Positions 18,836-27,994 of a stretch of 64,000 nt of DNA are shown in pieces (position 1 is the first letter of the stretch; every line of letters begins with the position of its first letter). This DNA is from Bordetella parapertussis (lineage in GTDB: Bacteria > Pseudomonadota > Gammaproteobacteria > Burkholderiales > Burkholderiaceae_C). Position numbers and translations under genes: made by a program. The notes beneath the pieces are model-generated. The model had not been told where the DNA came from and ran no database searches. It saw only the letters and a list, made by a program, of their open reading frames with translations. Location: NCBI GenBank assembly GCA_945878065.1, contig CAMDXA010000002.1, positions 1 through 64,000 of the forward strand, in the 5' to 3' direction.

Positions 18836-19698
18836 GGCGCGTTACGGAAAAAGCGACCCGTGATGCCTTGGGGCATGAGACGCAACAACACCACAGCAAA
18901 TGCCAACATGACGATTTCGCCAATCACTGGTGTCGAACCAAATGACACTACCTGATTGATGGTGCCAAAAATCACCGAGCTAGAAAGTGTGCCGGTGATC
19001 ACAGCTGCACCACCTGTGATGACGGTGATAAATGCCTTGGCGATGTAAGCACCGCCCGACGAGGGAAGCAAGCCCGTCAAAGGTGCCAACACGCCGCCTG
19101 CCAGGCCAGACAAAGCAGCACCCACAGTGAATGTCCACATGTACACACGCTTGGGGTCGTAGCCTAAAGAGGATGCGACATCGGCACTTTGCATGGCACC
19201 CCGCGCCACCAAACCCAGCCGGGTGAAACGCATCACCAGCCACATACACAAAATCAATAAGGTGGCGATACCAATGATGAACAGGTTGTAGCCGCCCATT
19301 TGAAATTCACCTAACTCGTAGCCAGGAATAGGTGCCGGCACACTGACGGCCGTGTTGCCGAAAATAAATGTCACGATGCCAACCATCAACAACGACAAGC
19401 CCCACGTGGCCAGCATGGTGTCGATCATGCGGCCGTAGAGTTGCCTCACAACAAGTCGCTCGACCAGCAAGCCCAAAATTCCCACAACCAAGGGGGCCAC
19501 CACCAGCATGGCAAAGTAAACATTGATACCGGCTTTGGCGCAAGCAATCGTGGTGTACCCGCCGATCATGACGAATTCACCGTGTGCCAGGTTGATCACC
19601 CGCATCATGCCGAATACGACCGCGAGTCCGGCACTTGTCAGCGCCAAAAAAGCAATCATGTAAATGATTTCTAAAAGTACAACCGCGGCGTAATCCAT
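18832..19698 (-). CDS. livH: ABC transporter permease (LivH/UrtB type)
   Basis: The 288-residue permease forms the second half of the membrane channel. The family motif MRVINLAHGEFVMIGGYTT lies near residue 43, and FITVITGGAAVITGTLSSS is the coupling-helix region near residue 225. The start at 19698 (MDYAAVVLLEIIYM) was preferred to one 12 residues upstream because AGAGAG stands at proper distance before it. The gap to livK is 57 bases. Topology and length are normal. Confidence 0.9.
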   Translation of the reverse strand: MDYAAVVLLEIIYMIAFLALTSAGLAVVFGMMRVINLAHGEFVMIGGYTTIACAKAGINVYFAMLVVAPLVVGILGLLVERLVVRQLYGRMIDTMLATWGLSLLMVGIVTFIFGNTAVSVPAPIPGYELGEFQMGGYNLFIIGIATLLILCMWLVMRFTRLGLVARGAMQSADVASSLGYDPKRVYMWTFTVGAALSGLAGGVLAPLTGLLPSSGGAYIAKAFITVITGGAAVITGTLSSSVIFGTINQVVSFGSTPVIGEIVMLAFAVVLLRLMPQGITGRFFRNAP

Positions 19699-19755
19699 CG
19701 CAACTCTCTGAAACGTGCGCGTCCCGACCCACACGGGCCGAGACGCAATCCGACA

Positions 19756-20991
19756 TTAAATTTTTACTTCGTACTGCTTGTTGTCTTTAGGATTTTTTTG
19801 CAAATCACAGAATTGCAGCGTGTCTGAAGGTGGACGCGCTTTGAACTGCTGCTTGATGGTGAGTTTTTGGTTTTTCACTTCCATCACATTGATGTCCAAA
19901 ATCGCATGGTGGGTTTTGGGGTCCAGTGTGACAGTACCACCTGGGCCTTGGATGCTGATGCCCGACTCAATGGCTGCCAGCATTTTTTCGCGGTCCAAGG
20001 AACCGGCTTTTTTGACACAAGCCGCCCACAACATGATGCCTTGGTATTGCGACACGGCAATTTCATGCACCAGCTTGGTGTTGCCAAAACGCTTGGCCCA
20101 CTTGGCCAAAAAGTCTTTGTTGGCAGGGTTGGCATTTTCCTGGCTGTAGTTACCAGCGATCAAAATGCCATCGCCTTCAGCAGCAGACAGCGCCAAATGC
20201 TCGTTGCCGACACCGAAGGTGGTTGAGCACAATGGAATCTTTTTGTTCATGCCGGACGCCGCCCATTGACGGAAGAAGGACATGTGCGCACCACCGACCA
20301 ATGCAGCCACCACAAACTTGGGTTTCTCTTGCTGGATTTTGGCAATAGTAGATCCAAAGTCAGACACATCGAGCGGGAAGAAACTGCTTTGAAGCACTTT
20401 GCCGCCGCCTTTGGTGATGTAGTGGGTCAACCACTTTGAAGTGATTTGGCCGTAGTTGTAATCGGCAGCCAATACATAAGCGGTTTTGCCCCATTGCTTG
20501 AGGGCCACTTCCACAATCGGCTCAACCGCTTGAGCGGGGGTGGTGCCAGTACACACAACGTTACGGTCACACACGCCGCCTTCGTACAACACGTTGTAGA
20601 AGTACAAAGAATTGGCACGGTGGAATGTCTGACGAATCGCTTCGCGGGATGCTGAAGTGATGCCGCCATGGGTGACATCGACTTTGTCGTCGCGGGTCAG
20701 TTGCTGCGCATACTTGGTGTAGAGCGCAATGTCTGATTGCGAATCGTATTGAACCACTTGGATTTTGCGACCCAGCAAACCGCCGGCGGCGTTGATTTCT
20801 TCAGCAGCCAATGTGGTGGCCATCACCATGGGCTTGCCATAGGCATCCAGGTTGCCAGAATTGTCAAGAATAGAACCAAGTTTGATGGGGGCACCTTGCG
20901 CCAACACCATTTCAAATGGGATGGTTGTGCCCAGTGCGGTCAGACCGGCTGAACCAGTTCCTGCCAAAAAATGGCGACGTGAAAAGCTCAT
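19756..20991 (-). CDS. ABC transporter substrate-binding protein, amide/urea type (FmdD/UrtA-like)
   Basis: The 411-residue periplasmic protein has a twin-arginine-like leader (SRRHFLAGTGSAGLTALG), followed by a type I periplasmic binding fold of the Peripla_BP_5 kind. The segments KLGSILDNSGNLDAYGKPM, LAAEEINAAGGLLGRKI and YVLAADYNYGQITSKW are typical of proteins that bind short-chain amides or urea (FmdD, UrtA, AmiC) rather than branched amino acids. It is the first gene of the operon whose ATPase is fused to an amidase, so an amide ligand is a consistent reading. The exact ligand cannot be told. It is longer than LivK (about 370), as expected for the FmdD group. Confidence 0.85.
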   Translation of the reverse strand: MSFSRRHFLAGTGSAGLTALGTTIPFEMVLAQGAPIKLGSILDNSGNLDAYGKPMVMATTLAAEEINAAGGLLGRKIQVVQYDSQSDIALYTKYAQQLTRDDKVDVTHGGITSASREAIRQTFHRANSLYFYNVLYEGGVCDRNVVCTGTTPAQAVEPIVEVALKQWGKTAYVLAADYNYGQITSKWLTHYITKGGGKVLQSSFFPLDVSDFGSTIAKIQQEKPKFVVAALVGGAHMSFFRQWAASGMNKKIPLCSTTFGVGNEHLALSAAEGDGILIAGNYSQENANPANKDFLAKWAKRFGNTKLVHEIAVSQYQGIMLWAACVKKAGSLDREKMLAAIESGISIQGPGGTVTLDPKTHHAILDINVMEVKNQKLTIKQQFKARPPSDTLQFCDLQKNPKDNKQYEVKI

Positions 20992-21010
20992 GCTGTTACT
21001 CCTGAAAAAT

Positions 21011-21023
21011 GAGCAAATTGCTC
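21011..21023. promoter_or_regulatory. Palindrome in front of the amide transporter operon
   Basis: The 13-base sequence GAGCAAATTGCTC is a perfect inverted repeat around a single central base and ends about 20 bases before the start codon of the binding-protein gene. The position fits a repressor site or a short RNA hairpin at the translation start. No regulator gene lies next to it, and no second copy was found nearby, so the role is uncertain. Confidence 0.3.
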
Positions 21024-21062
21024 GTGGTTGGGAAAAAGAAAAAGTGAGAAAGAAAAAATATG

Positions 21063-22682
21063 TCAGGCCTTGTCAGCGCCGGAAGAAGGCTTGCCTGCGG
21101 CCGCATCAATAGCGCCGGATAAATCGACGCCGATTTGGTCACCGATGCTCTTGAGCGCAGGCAATTGCAAGGCCATGCCCAAGATGCTGTCCATGACCTG
21201 CGTGACGGGTGGCTTGCCACCACCGCCATCGCCTGAACCAGCGCCACCGGCAGAACCGCCTGCGCCGTGGGAGGCGCCGAACCCGCTGACATGGTTGATA
21301 CGGATGCTGTCGATTTTTTCAATCGGACGCATCATGTGTGACATGATCTCTGGCAAGCGGTCGAGCCGGTATTGCTCAAGCTTCATATGCAAGACAGGCG
21401 TGCTGAGTGCGTTTTCTGCATCGATCAATGCGCGTGAACCTTCAGACTCAGCCAGCATGCGCGCTTTTTCCGCGGCAGCGCGCGTGTGTGTGGCCTCTGC
21501 TTCTGCTTTGGCGCGTTTTAACAAAACAGTCACTTCGGTAGCGGCATTGGCTTCGGCCACTTCCCCGGCCTCTTTCACACGCTTAACAGCCATTTCAAGT
21601 GACCGGTCTGCCACCGCACGCTCGCGATCGGTTTGAACTTTTTCTTGCGCCAAGATCACTTCGGTGCGAGCGAGTTCTGCGGCGGCTTGCGCATGCGCTT
21701 CTTCGGCTTGCTTGGCCGAAAGGGTAATGGAACTTTCCAGCTTTCTCACCTCTGAATTGAGTTGAGCTTCAATTTCAGACTTGCGCAATTCGCGCTGTTT
21801 TTCGATCTCGCGCATGCGGGTATCTTGCTCGCGGGAAATGCGGGCAGCTTCTGTAGCGGCTTGCGACTCTTCACGGGAACGCGCAGTTTGCGCATCACTT
21901 TGCGCTTTGATTTTTTCAAGCTCCAAGCGCTGGCTGATTTGCGCTTCTTCTTCCTGTTGGTTCAACAACAAGCGCTGCTTGGTGGCGTCAAGCTGCGTCT
22001 GGCGAACCGAGATATCTGCCTCTGATTCGATCTGAACCCGCTTTTTGCGGTTGACTGCAATGATCTCAGCCAAGCGGCGCATACCGACGGAGTTGAACGC
22101 ATTGTTTTCATCGAGCGAAGAAAAAGAGGTCTGGTCCAATCGGGTCAAAGACACAGAGTCGAGCACCACACCGTTTTCAGCCAGATTGCCTTTGAGCAAG
22201 GCAGAAATGTCGGACACGAACTGTGAGCGCTTTTCGTGGATCTGGTCCATGGTGCGACTGGCTGCAATGGCTTGCACCGCGTCGATAAAACGACCTTCGA
22301 GCAAATTGCGCATGCCATCGGGATTGAATGCCTTGGAACCGAGCGACTGAGCCGCAGTAGCGACGCCTTCGATGGTCGGCTGCACACGCACATAAAACTC
22401 AAGCTCAGCGTCCACCCGCATGCGGTCTTCGGTGATGAGGGATTTTTCAGCGACCCGCCGCACTTCAACGCGAATGGTGCGCAAATTGATTTCGTCAATC
22501 TTGTGCAAAAACGGCAGTGACAAACAGCCGCCTGAAATCAGGGTTTTTTGCCCGCCGAAACCGGTTCGGATGATGGCTACGTCGCGACTGGACTTGCGAT
22601 AAAAGTGATTAAGAAACGTAACGAGTGCCGCAATAACGACGACCAGTACAACAATGCCAAACAACCAAGCAAGAACTATCAT
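21063..22682 (-). CDS. Flotillin-like SPFH/band 7 domain protein (YqiK family)
   Basis: The 539-residue membrane protein begins with one transmembrane segment (about residues 3-25, VLAWLFGIVVLVVVIAALV). A band 7/SPFH domain follows (about 30-215), and then a long alanine/glutamate-rich coiled coil (about 215-440) typical of flotillins. The tail from about 468 is glycine-rich (GGSAGGAGSGDGGGG), then a short helical end. Flotillins scaffold membrane microdomains in the inner membrane. The usual NfeD-like partner is not adjacent. The gene is co-oriented with the downstream transporter operon but separated by 71 bases. The upstream gap 22683-22884 holds no recognisable element. Confidence 0.88.
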   Translation of the reverse strand: MIVLAWLFGIVVLVVVIAALVTFLNHFYRKSSRDVAIIRTGFGGQKTLISGGCLSLPFLHKIDEINLRTIRVEVRRVAEKSLITEDRMRVDAELEFYVRVQPTIEGVATAAQSLGSKAFNPDGMRNLLEGRFIDAVQAIAASRTMDQIHEKRSQFVSDISALLKGNLAENGVVLDSVSLTRLDQTSFSSLDENNAFNSVGMRRLAEIIAVNRKKRVQIESEADISVRQTQLDATKQRLLLNQQEEEAQISQRLELEKIKAQSDAQTARSREESQAATEAARISREQDTRMREIEKQRELRKSEIEAQLNSEVRKLESSITLSAKQAEEAHAQAAAELARTEVILAQEKVQTDRERAVADRSLEMAVKRVKEAGEVAEANAATEVTVLLKRAKAEAEATHTRAAAEKARMLAESEGSRALIDAENALSTPVLHMKLEQYRLDRLPEIMSHMMRPIEKIDSIRINHVSGFGASHGAGGSAGGAGSGDGGGGKPPVTQVMDSILGMALQLPALKSIGDQIGVDLSGAIDAAAGKPSSGADKA

Positions 22683-22884
22683 GCAACTTCCTCAAGGGTG
22701 ACACAACCAAAACTCGGGCCATTCTAGGATCAAGTTTTTTGTCGCAGTCTAAGTAATTCCCCTGTAACCCAATCGCTTTGTTTTATAGTCCGATTCACTA
22801 ACAGGGTTAATAAACCTCAATCAGTGCACCGCGACCTTGTTTGGTGCTTATATAGACACAAAACTCATGTGGGTTCTGATTGCA

Positions 22885-23745
22885 TCACAAGCCCAACAAC
22901 CTCACCGCATTGCCCTTCAATATTCCGGGCATCACCTCTGGTTTGAAGCCTGCCACTTCAAAGTCTTTCATCCAACGCTCGGGGGTGATCAAGGGGTAAT
23001 CGCTGCCAAACAATACCCGGTCTTTCAGCAAGGTATTGGCGTACTGCACCAAACTTTTGGGAAAGTATTTCGGGCTCCAACCGGAGAGGTCTATCCACAC
23101 ATTGGGTTTGTGCATGGCCACACTCAAGGCTTCATCTTGCCAAGGAAAACTGGGATGCGCCATGACGATTTGCATGTCAGGCCAGTCAATCGCCACATCG
23201 TCCAAATGCATGGGGTTGCTGTAGGCCAAACGCAATCCGCCACCGCAACGCATGCCGCTGCCTATGCCGCTGTGGCCCGTGTGAAAAATGGCGGGCAATT
23301 TGTAGGCGTTGATCACGTCGTAAATCGGCCAGACCATTTTGTCGTAAGGGTGGCAGCCTTGCACCGTCGGATGAAACTTGAAGCCGCGCACACCCTCTTC
23401 TTTGATCAAGCGCTCGGCCTCACGCGCACCCATCTTGCCCTTGTGCGGATCAATACTGGCAAAGGCAATCATCATGTCGCTGTTGTCACGCGCGGCCTTG
23501 GCGATTTCCTCATTTGGAATACGCCGACGTCCCATGTGTGACTCGGCATCCACCGTGAACATGACCAGACCAATCTTGCGTTCACGGTAATAGGCCACGG
23601 TTTCTTTAATGGTTGGCCGGCGGTCCGAGCCGAAATACTTGTCCGCTGCGCGGTCGTACTCTTCGCCGTAATTGTCAAACGGGTTCCAGCAACTGACTTC
23701 AGCGTGGGTATGAATGTCGATGGCAATAAGGTCTTGGTGATTCAT
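22885..23745 (-). CDS. Amidohydrolase family protein (ACMSD-like TIM barrel)
   Basis: The 286-residue protein belongs to the amidohydrolase-2 group of metal-dependent hydrolases and decarboxylases. It shows IDIHTHAEV near residue 9 (HxH metal motif), FKFHPTVQG near 133 with a lysine/histidine region, AIFHTGHSGIGSG near 163, VMAHPSFPW near 203, and the metal aspartate region VLFGSDYPLI near 254. The group includes decarboxylases of aromatic acids and lactone hydrolases, so the reaction is not fixed. It is divergent from the crotonase gene with 38 bases between starts. Full length and all metal ligands appear intact. Confidence 0.85.
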   Translation of the reverse strand: MNHQDLIAIDIHTHAEVSCWNPFDNYGEEYDRAADKYFGSDRRPTIKETVAYYRERKIGLVMFTVDAESHMGRRRIPNEEIAKAARDNSDMMIAFASIDPHKGKMGAREAERLIKEEGVRGFKFHPTVQGCHPYDKMVWPIYDVINAYKLPAIFHTGHSGIGSGMRCGGGLRLAYSNPMHLDDVAIDWPDMQIVMAHPSFPWQDEALSVAMHKPNVWIDLSGWSPKYFPKSLVQYANTLLKDRVLFGSDYPLITPERWMKDFEVAGFKPEVMPGILKGNAVRLLGL

Positions 23746-23783
23746 GGTCGTTTAAGATTGTTTGATCAACTATAACCAGACAC

Positions 23784-24557
23784 ATGAACCCCGACCTTCA
23801 CTTCGAAATGCACGACCACATTGCAGTGGTTCGCTTGAATCGCCCGACCAAACGCAATGCTTTGAACGATGCATTGATCGTGTCATTGCGCGAAGTTTTT
23901 GCACAGCTACCGGACCATGCACGTGCCGCGGTTTTGCACGGTAGCGGAGAGCATTTTTGTGCGGGCTTGGACCTGAGCGAATTGCAGTCCCGTGACGCCG
24001 GTCAAGGCATGCACCACTCTCGCATGTGGCACCGCGCTTTTGAGCAGATTCAGTTCGGCACAGTGCCGGTGGTTGCAGCCTTGCAGGGTGCAGTGGTCGG
24101 TGGTGGGCTGGAGCTTGCAGCATCCTGCCATATCCGAGTGGCAGACGACACCACGTTTTACGCATTACCAGAAGGCTCACGCGGCATATTTGTCGGCGGC
24201 GGCGGTGCGGTACGCATTCCGAAATTGATTGGCGTGGCACGCATGACCGACATGATGATGACGGGCCGTGTCTACAACGCCGCCGACGGCGAACGCGCTG
24301 GGTTTGCACAATACCTGGTGGGCGCTGGCCAAGCCTTTGACAAAGCCATGGAACTTGCGACTCACATCGCAGGCAACGCGCCCTTGACCAATTACGCCTT
24401 GATGCATGCCTTGCCTCGGATAGCCGAGCAACCATCTGACCATGGTTTCATCACCGAGTCGCTGATGTCCTCCATCACCCAAGCCGCGCCTGAAGCCAAG
24501 GCACGGGTCGATGCATTTTTGCAAGGCCGCGCGGCCAAAGTCACGCCTAAACCATGA
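23784..24557 (+). CDS. Crotonase/enoyl-CoA hydratase family protein
   Basis: The 257-residue crotonase has oxyanion-hole motifs HFCAGLDLSEL (about residue 58-68) and GAVVGGGLELAASCHIRV (about 98-115), followed by ALPEGSRGIFVGGGGAVRIP. The ATGA overlap with the next gene, a feruloyl-CoA-synthetase-like ligase, couples the two. A CoA hydratase or hydratase/lyase acting on a cinnamoyl-CoA type ester is a plausible role, but the signature loops of characterised vanillin-forming lyases are not clearly present. The function is therefore given at family level. Confidence 0.85.
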   Translation: MNPDLHFEMHDHIAVVRLNRPTKRNALNDALIVSLREVFAQLPDHARAAVLHGSGEHFCAGLDLSELQSRDAGQGMHHSRMWHRAFEQIQFGTVPVVAALQGAVVGGGLELAASCHIRVADDTTFYALPEGSRGIFVGGGGAVRIPKLIGVARMTDMMMTGRVYNAADGERAGFAQYLVGAGQAFDKAMELATHIAGNAPLTNYALMHALPRIAEQPSDHGFITESLMSSITQAAPEAKARVDAFLQGRAAKVTPKP

Positions 24558-26407
24558 GCCCACCTGCCCGCTACCGCGACATGCGCTACGGCATCACCCG
24601 CGTAGAGGTTCAGACACGGGAGAACGGCGTACAATATGCGCAAGCCGATGAGCCGTTGCAAACATATCCGCATCGCATGACCGACAAATTGTTGCACTGG
24701 GCGCGTGTTGCACCGGAGCGCAGCTTGATGGCCAGACGCAAACGTCTGCCCGACGGCACAACGGGTGACTGGGAACATCTGACCTACGCGCAGGCAGTGA
24801 CCGCCGCACGGCGTATCGGACAAGCGTTGCTGCACAAAGGACTGAGCGTTGATCGACCTGTCGTGATCTTGAGCGAAAACAGCTTGGAGCACGGCATGAT
24901 GGCGCTGGCCTGCATGATGGTGGGCATTGCTTACTGCCCGGTGTCTCCCGCATACGCCACGGTCAGTAAAGATTTTGACAAACTCAAACATATATTGCGC
25001 ACGCTCACCCCGGGACTGGTGATGGCAGCAGATGCGCAGCGCTACGGCACAGCCATTGAATCTTGCGTGACAGATGATGTTGACGTGGTGTTGGTCAACG
25101 GCGAACTCAAGCGCCCTTACACACGTTTTTCTGAATGGCTGCAAACCAAGGACACGCCTGCGGTTGATGACGCCATGCATGCCACCGGTCCTGACACCGT
25201 GGTCAAATTTTTATTCACGTCTGGCTCCACCAATTTACCCAAGGGCGTGATCAACACACACCGCATGTGGTGCGCCAACCAGCAACAAATGTGGCAGTCC
25301 ATGCCCGTGCTTGGCGAGTCCGCGCCCGTGCTTGTCGATTGGCTGCCTTGGAACCACACCTTTGGCGGCAACCACAATGTTGGCTTGGTGCTGTTTCATG
25401 GTGGTTCGCTCTATATTGACGACGGCAAACCGATTCCAGCGCTCATGCCTGAAACCTTGCGCAATTTGCGTGAGATTGCACCCACCGTGTATTTCAATGT
25501 GCCGACCGGTTTGGAAGCGATTGCGAACGCCATGCACACCGACGATGTTTTGCGAAAAAATTTGCTCAGCAAAGTGCGTATGTTTTTTTACTCAGGCGCT
25601 GCATTGGCGCAACCGATTTGGGACAGTTTGCATGCCGCGCAAGAGCGCGAATTGGGACAACGTATCGTCATGGGCACAGGACTTGGCATGACCGAAACCG
25701 GTCCGTTTGGTATTTTTGTACCGCGCCCGGAGGTGGTATCTGGCGACTTGGGTTTACCCTGCGCCGGATTACAACTCAAATTGGTCCCGGTAGGCGACAA
25801 AGTCGAAGTGCGCTACAAAGGACCGAATGTCACGCCGGGCTATTGGCGCGCACCGGAAGCTACCGCTGAAGCATTTGACGAAGAGGGTTTTCTAAAAAGT
25901 GGCGACGCTGTGATGTGGCGCGATGCCACAAATCCCCATGACGGTCTGCGTTTTGATGGCCGTATTGCCGAGGACTTCAAACTTGCCACGGGAACGTTTG
26001 TAAGCGTTGGGCCACTGCGTGCTCGCATCATCGCAGCTGCTGCGCCTTATGTGCAAGACGCGGCTATCACAGGTTTGAACATGAAGGAAGTCGGTGCCAT
26101 GTTGTTCACCACGCCGCGCGTGCGCGAGTTGTGCGATTTGCCAGCAAGCGCGCCGCTGATTGAAGTGTTGCAGCACCCTAAAGTGCTTGCCTATTTCCAG
26201 CATCTGCTCAACGCCTTGGCCGCCCAATCCACCGGCAGCGCGAACCGGGTGGCGCGTCTGCTGTTGCTGAGCGAACCGCCGTCCATTGACGCGGGTGAAG
26301 TCACCGACAAGGGATCGATCAACCAACGCGCGGTACTCAAACAGCGCAATGCCTTGGTGCTCGCCATGTATGCGGGTTCCGTGAGTGGCCTATTGACGCC
26401 GGACTGA
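24554..26407 (+). CDS. Feruloyl-CoA synthetase-like AMP-binding ligase
   Basis: The 617-residue ANL enzyme resembles feruloyl-CoA synthetases in length and in segments such as PHRMTDKLLHWARVAPERS, KFLFTSGSTNLPKGVINTHR, VDWLPWNHTFGGNHN and GTGLGMTETGPF. It would attach CoA to a hydroxycinnamate or other aryl acid with ATP. The phosphate loop reads STNLPKG, with asparagine where most homologues have glycine. The region FDGRIAEDFKLATGTFVSVG matches the hinge of the feruloyl-CoA synthetase group. The gene is coupled to the crotonase upstream and followed after 80 bases by a Bug-type binding protein gene. Substrate specificity is inferred from resemblance. Confidence 0.78.
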   Translation: MSPPARYRDMRYGITRVEVQTRENGVQYAQADEPLQTYPHRMTDKLLHWARVAPERSLMARRKRLPDGTTGDWEHLTYAQAVTAARRIGQALLHKGLSVDRPVVILSENSLEHGMMALACMMVGIAYCPVSPAYATVSKDFDKLKHILRTLTPGLVMAADAQRYGTAIESCVTDDVDVVLVNGELKRPYTRFSEWLQTKDTPAVDDAMHATGPDTVVKFLFTSGSTNLPKGVINTHRMWCANQQQMWQSMPVLGESAPVLVDWLPWNHTFGGNHNVGLVLFHGGSLYIDDGKPIPALMPETLRNLREIAPTVYFNVPTGLEAIANAMHTDDVLRKNLLSKVRMFFYSGAALAQPIWDSLHAAQERELGQRIVMGTGLGMTETGPFGIFVPRPEVVSGDLGLPCAGLQLKLVPVGDKVEVRYKGPNVTPGYWRAPEATAEAFDEEGFLKSGDAVMWRDATNPHDGLRFDGRIAEDFKLATGTFVSVGPLRARIIAAAAPYVQDAAITGLNMKEVGAMLFTTPRVRELCDLPASAPLIEVLQHPKVLAYFQHLLNALAAQSTGSANRVARLLLLSEPPSIDAGEVTDKGSINQRAVLKQRNALVLAMYAGSVSGLLTPD

Positions 26408-26487
26408 GTGAGATGCCTTGCACAACCCTTTATGAATTCCCCCATTGCGCACATGGTGTGCGCGCTCAACCTTGAATGAGGACCTGC

Positions 26488-27516
26488 ATGCCTAAGCCGT
26501 CTTTTGACCCATCCCCTTTTGGCTCGCGCCGTCATGCGCTGCACACACTCGGCTTGGCTGCCGCTGCCTTGTCGCCATGGTCAGCGTTTTCGCAAACCAG
26601 CAACTTGCCGATTGACCAGGTGAAAATCATTTGCGGTTTTCCTGCAGGAGGAACTGCTGACACCACCAGTCGCCGCGTCGGTGACAAATTGGCTGGCAGT
26701 GCGTATGCCCGCCATGCTGCGGTGGTGGAAAACAAAACGGGTGCGGGCGGGCGAATCGCCATCGAGGCCGTCAAAAACGCAGCACCCGACGGCAGCACCT
26801 TGCTGTTGAGCGCCTATTCCATGTTGCTGATTTATCCGCACATCTACCGCACCCTGCCCTACGACCCGTTCAAAGACTTTGCGCCGGTGGCCATGGCTTC
26901 GGTGTTGTCGCATGGCTTAGCCGTGGGTCCTATGGTGCCTGGCTCGGTCAAATCGGTGAAAGATTTTGTGGCTTGGTGCAAAGCCAACCCAGAGCGCGCA
27001 AGTTATGCCTCGCCGGCAGCAGGGTCCACCCCGCATTTTTTGGGCGCGCTGCTCAGTTTGAACACTGGCGTGGCCATGACACACGTGCCATACCGAGGCT
27101 CGGTGCCTGGCGTGACCGATGTCATCGGCGGACAAATCGCCGCCATGTTCACGCCCCACGGCGACTTTCTGGCCAACCATCGCGCAGGGAAATTGCGCAT
27201 ATTGGCCACCTCTGGCAAATCCCGCTCGCCCTTCGTGCCGGAAGTGGCCACATTTGCCGAACAAGGCTTGGCCGGACTGACGGTCGAGGAATGGTTCGGT
27301 TTTTTTGCGCCTGCAAAAACGCCTGCCTCCGTGGTTGCAGCAGCGAACAGCGCCATCAACCAGTCACTCAAAGACAAAAGCTTGATAGACAGCTTGGCTC
27401 TGCAAGGTTTATTGCCTGTGGGTGGCAGCAGTGATGAGATGGCCAAGGACATGCGGCGTCAATATGACTATTGGGGCCCTGTGGTCAAGCGTATAGGCTT
27501 TACAGCCGAGTCATGA
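26488..27516 (+). CDS. Tripartite tricarboxylate transporter substrate-binding protein (Bug/TctC family)
   Basis: The 342-residue periplasmic protein starts at the ATG at 26488, which has a GAGGA ribosome site five bases upstream; an ATG four codons earlier has none. A twin-arginine-like or Sec leader (GSRRHALHTLGLAAAALSPW) is followed by the Bug fold with KIICGFPAGGTADTTSR near the mature N-terminus, VENKTGAGGRIAIEAV, and TPHFLGALLSLNTGVAMTHV. Bug proteins bind small organic acids. They are hugely amplified in Burkholderiales, often without the TctAB permease, and none is present here. It probably belongs to the unit with the crotonase and ligase. Confidence 0.9.
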   Translation: MPKPSFDPSPFGSRRHALHTLGLAAAALSPWSAFSQTSNLPIDQVKIICGFPAGGTADTTSRRVGDKLAGSAYARHAAVVENKTGAGGRIAIEAVKNAAPDGSTLLLSAYSMLLIYPHIYRTLPYDPFKDFAPVAMASVLSHGLAVGPMVPGSVKSVKDFVAWCKANPERASYASPAAGSTPHFLGALLSLNTGVAMTHVPYRGSVPGVTDVIGGQIAAMFTPHGDFLANHRAGKLRILATSGKSRSPFVPEVATFAEQGLAGLTVEEWFGFFAPAKTPASVVAAANSAINQSLKDKSLIDSLALQGLLPVGGSSDEMAKDMRRQYDYWGPVVKRIGFTAES

Positions 27517-27574
27517 CGAGCTAAGACACACTCACCTACACTCCAGCGTTTTATTCACTTTCAAGGATTGACAG

Positions 27575-27928
27575 ATGATCACCACCGACAGCGGCTTGCA
27601 ATATGACGACACCCACACTGGCGACGGCGACTTGGCGGCAGCCGGTCATCACGTGTCAGTGCATTACACCGGCTGGCTTTGGGAGAACGGTGAAAAAGGT
27701 GAAAAATTCGACTCCAGCTTGGACAGAAATGACCCGTTTGAATTTGGTCTGGGTCAAGGCATGGTCATCAAGGGCTGGGACCAAGGCGTGCAAGGCATGA
27801 AAGTCGGCGGCAAACGTACCTTGCTGATACCGCCAGACTTGGGATACGGCGCTTACGGTGCTGGCGGTGTGATACCGCCTAACGCCACGCTGGTGTTTGA
27901 GGTGGAACTATTGGGTGTGGAAGACTGA
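27575..27928 (+). CDS. FKBP-type peptidyl-prolyl cis-trans isomerase
   Basis: The 117-residue protein is a single FKBP domain without signal peptide, so it acts in the cytoplasm on X-Pro bonds. Visible family blocks are [20 protein letters not shown], the FDSS strand, [20 protein letters not shown], and [20 protein letters not shown] at the end. The active-site residues Y, F, D, W and Y of FKBPs are at their usual places. An AAGGA ribosome site precedes the ATG. It is convergent with the HTH gene, and a small hairpin lies between them. Confidence 0.92.
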   Translation: MITTDSGLQYDDTHTGDGDLAAAGHHVSVHYTGWLWENGEKGEKFDSSLDRNDPFEFGLGQGMVIKGWDQGVQGMKVGGKRTLLIPPDLGYGAYGAGGVIPPNATLVFEVELLGVED

Positions 27929-27954
27929 TGCTTTTCAAATCGAGGCATGTTTCA

Positions 27955-27972
27955 GTGTCAGTTGACTGACAC
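27955..27972. terminator. Hairpin between convergent genes, possible terminator
   Basis: GTGTCAG (27955-27961) and CTGACAC (27966-27972) form a 7-base stem with a TTGA loop between the ends of the FKBP gene and the convergent HTH gene. No clear T tract follows on either strand, so intrinsic termination is only weakly supported. Confidence 0.35.
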
Positions 27973-27994
27973 ATTCAACAACCCGCTCTTGCCC

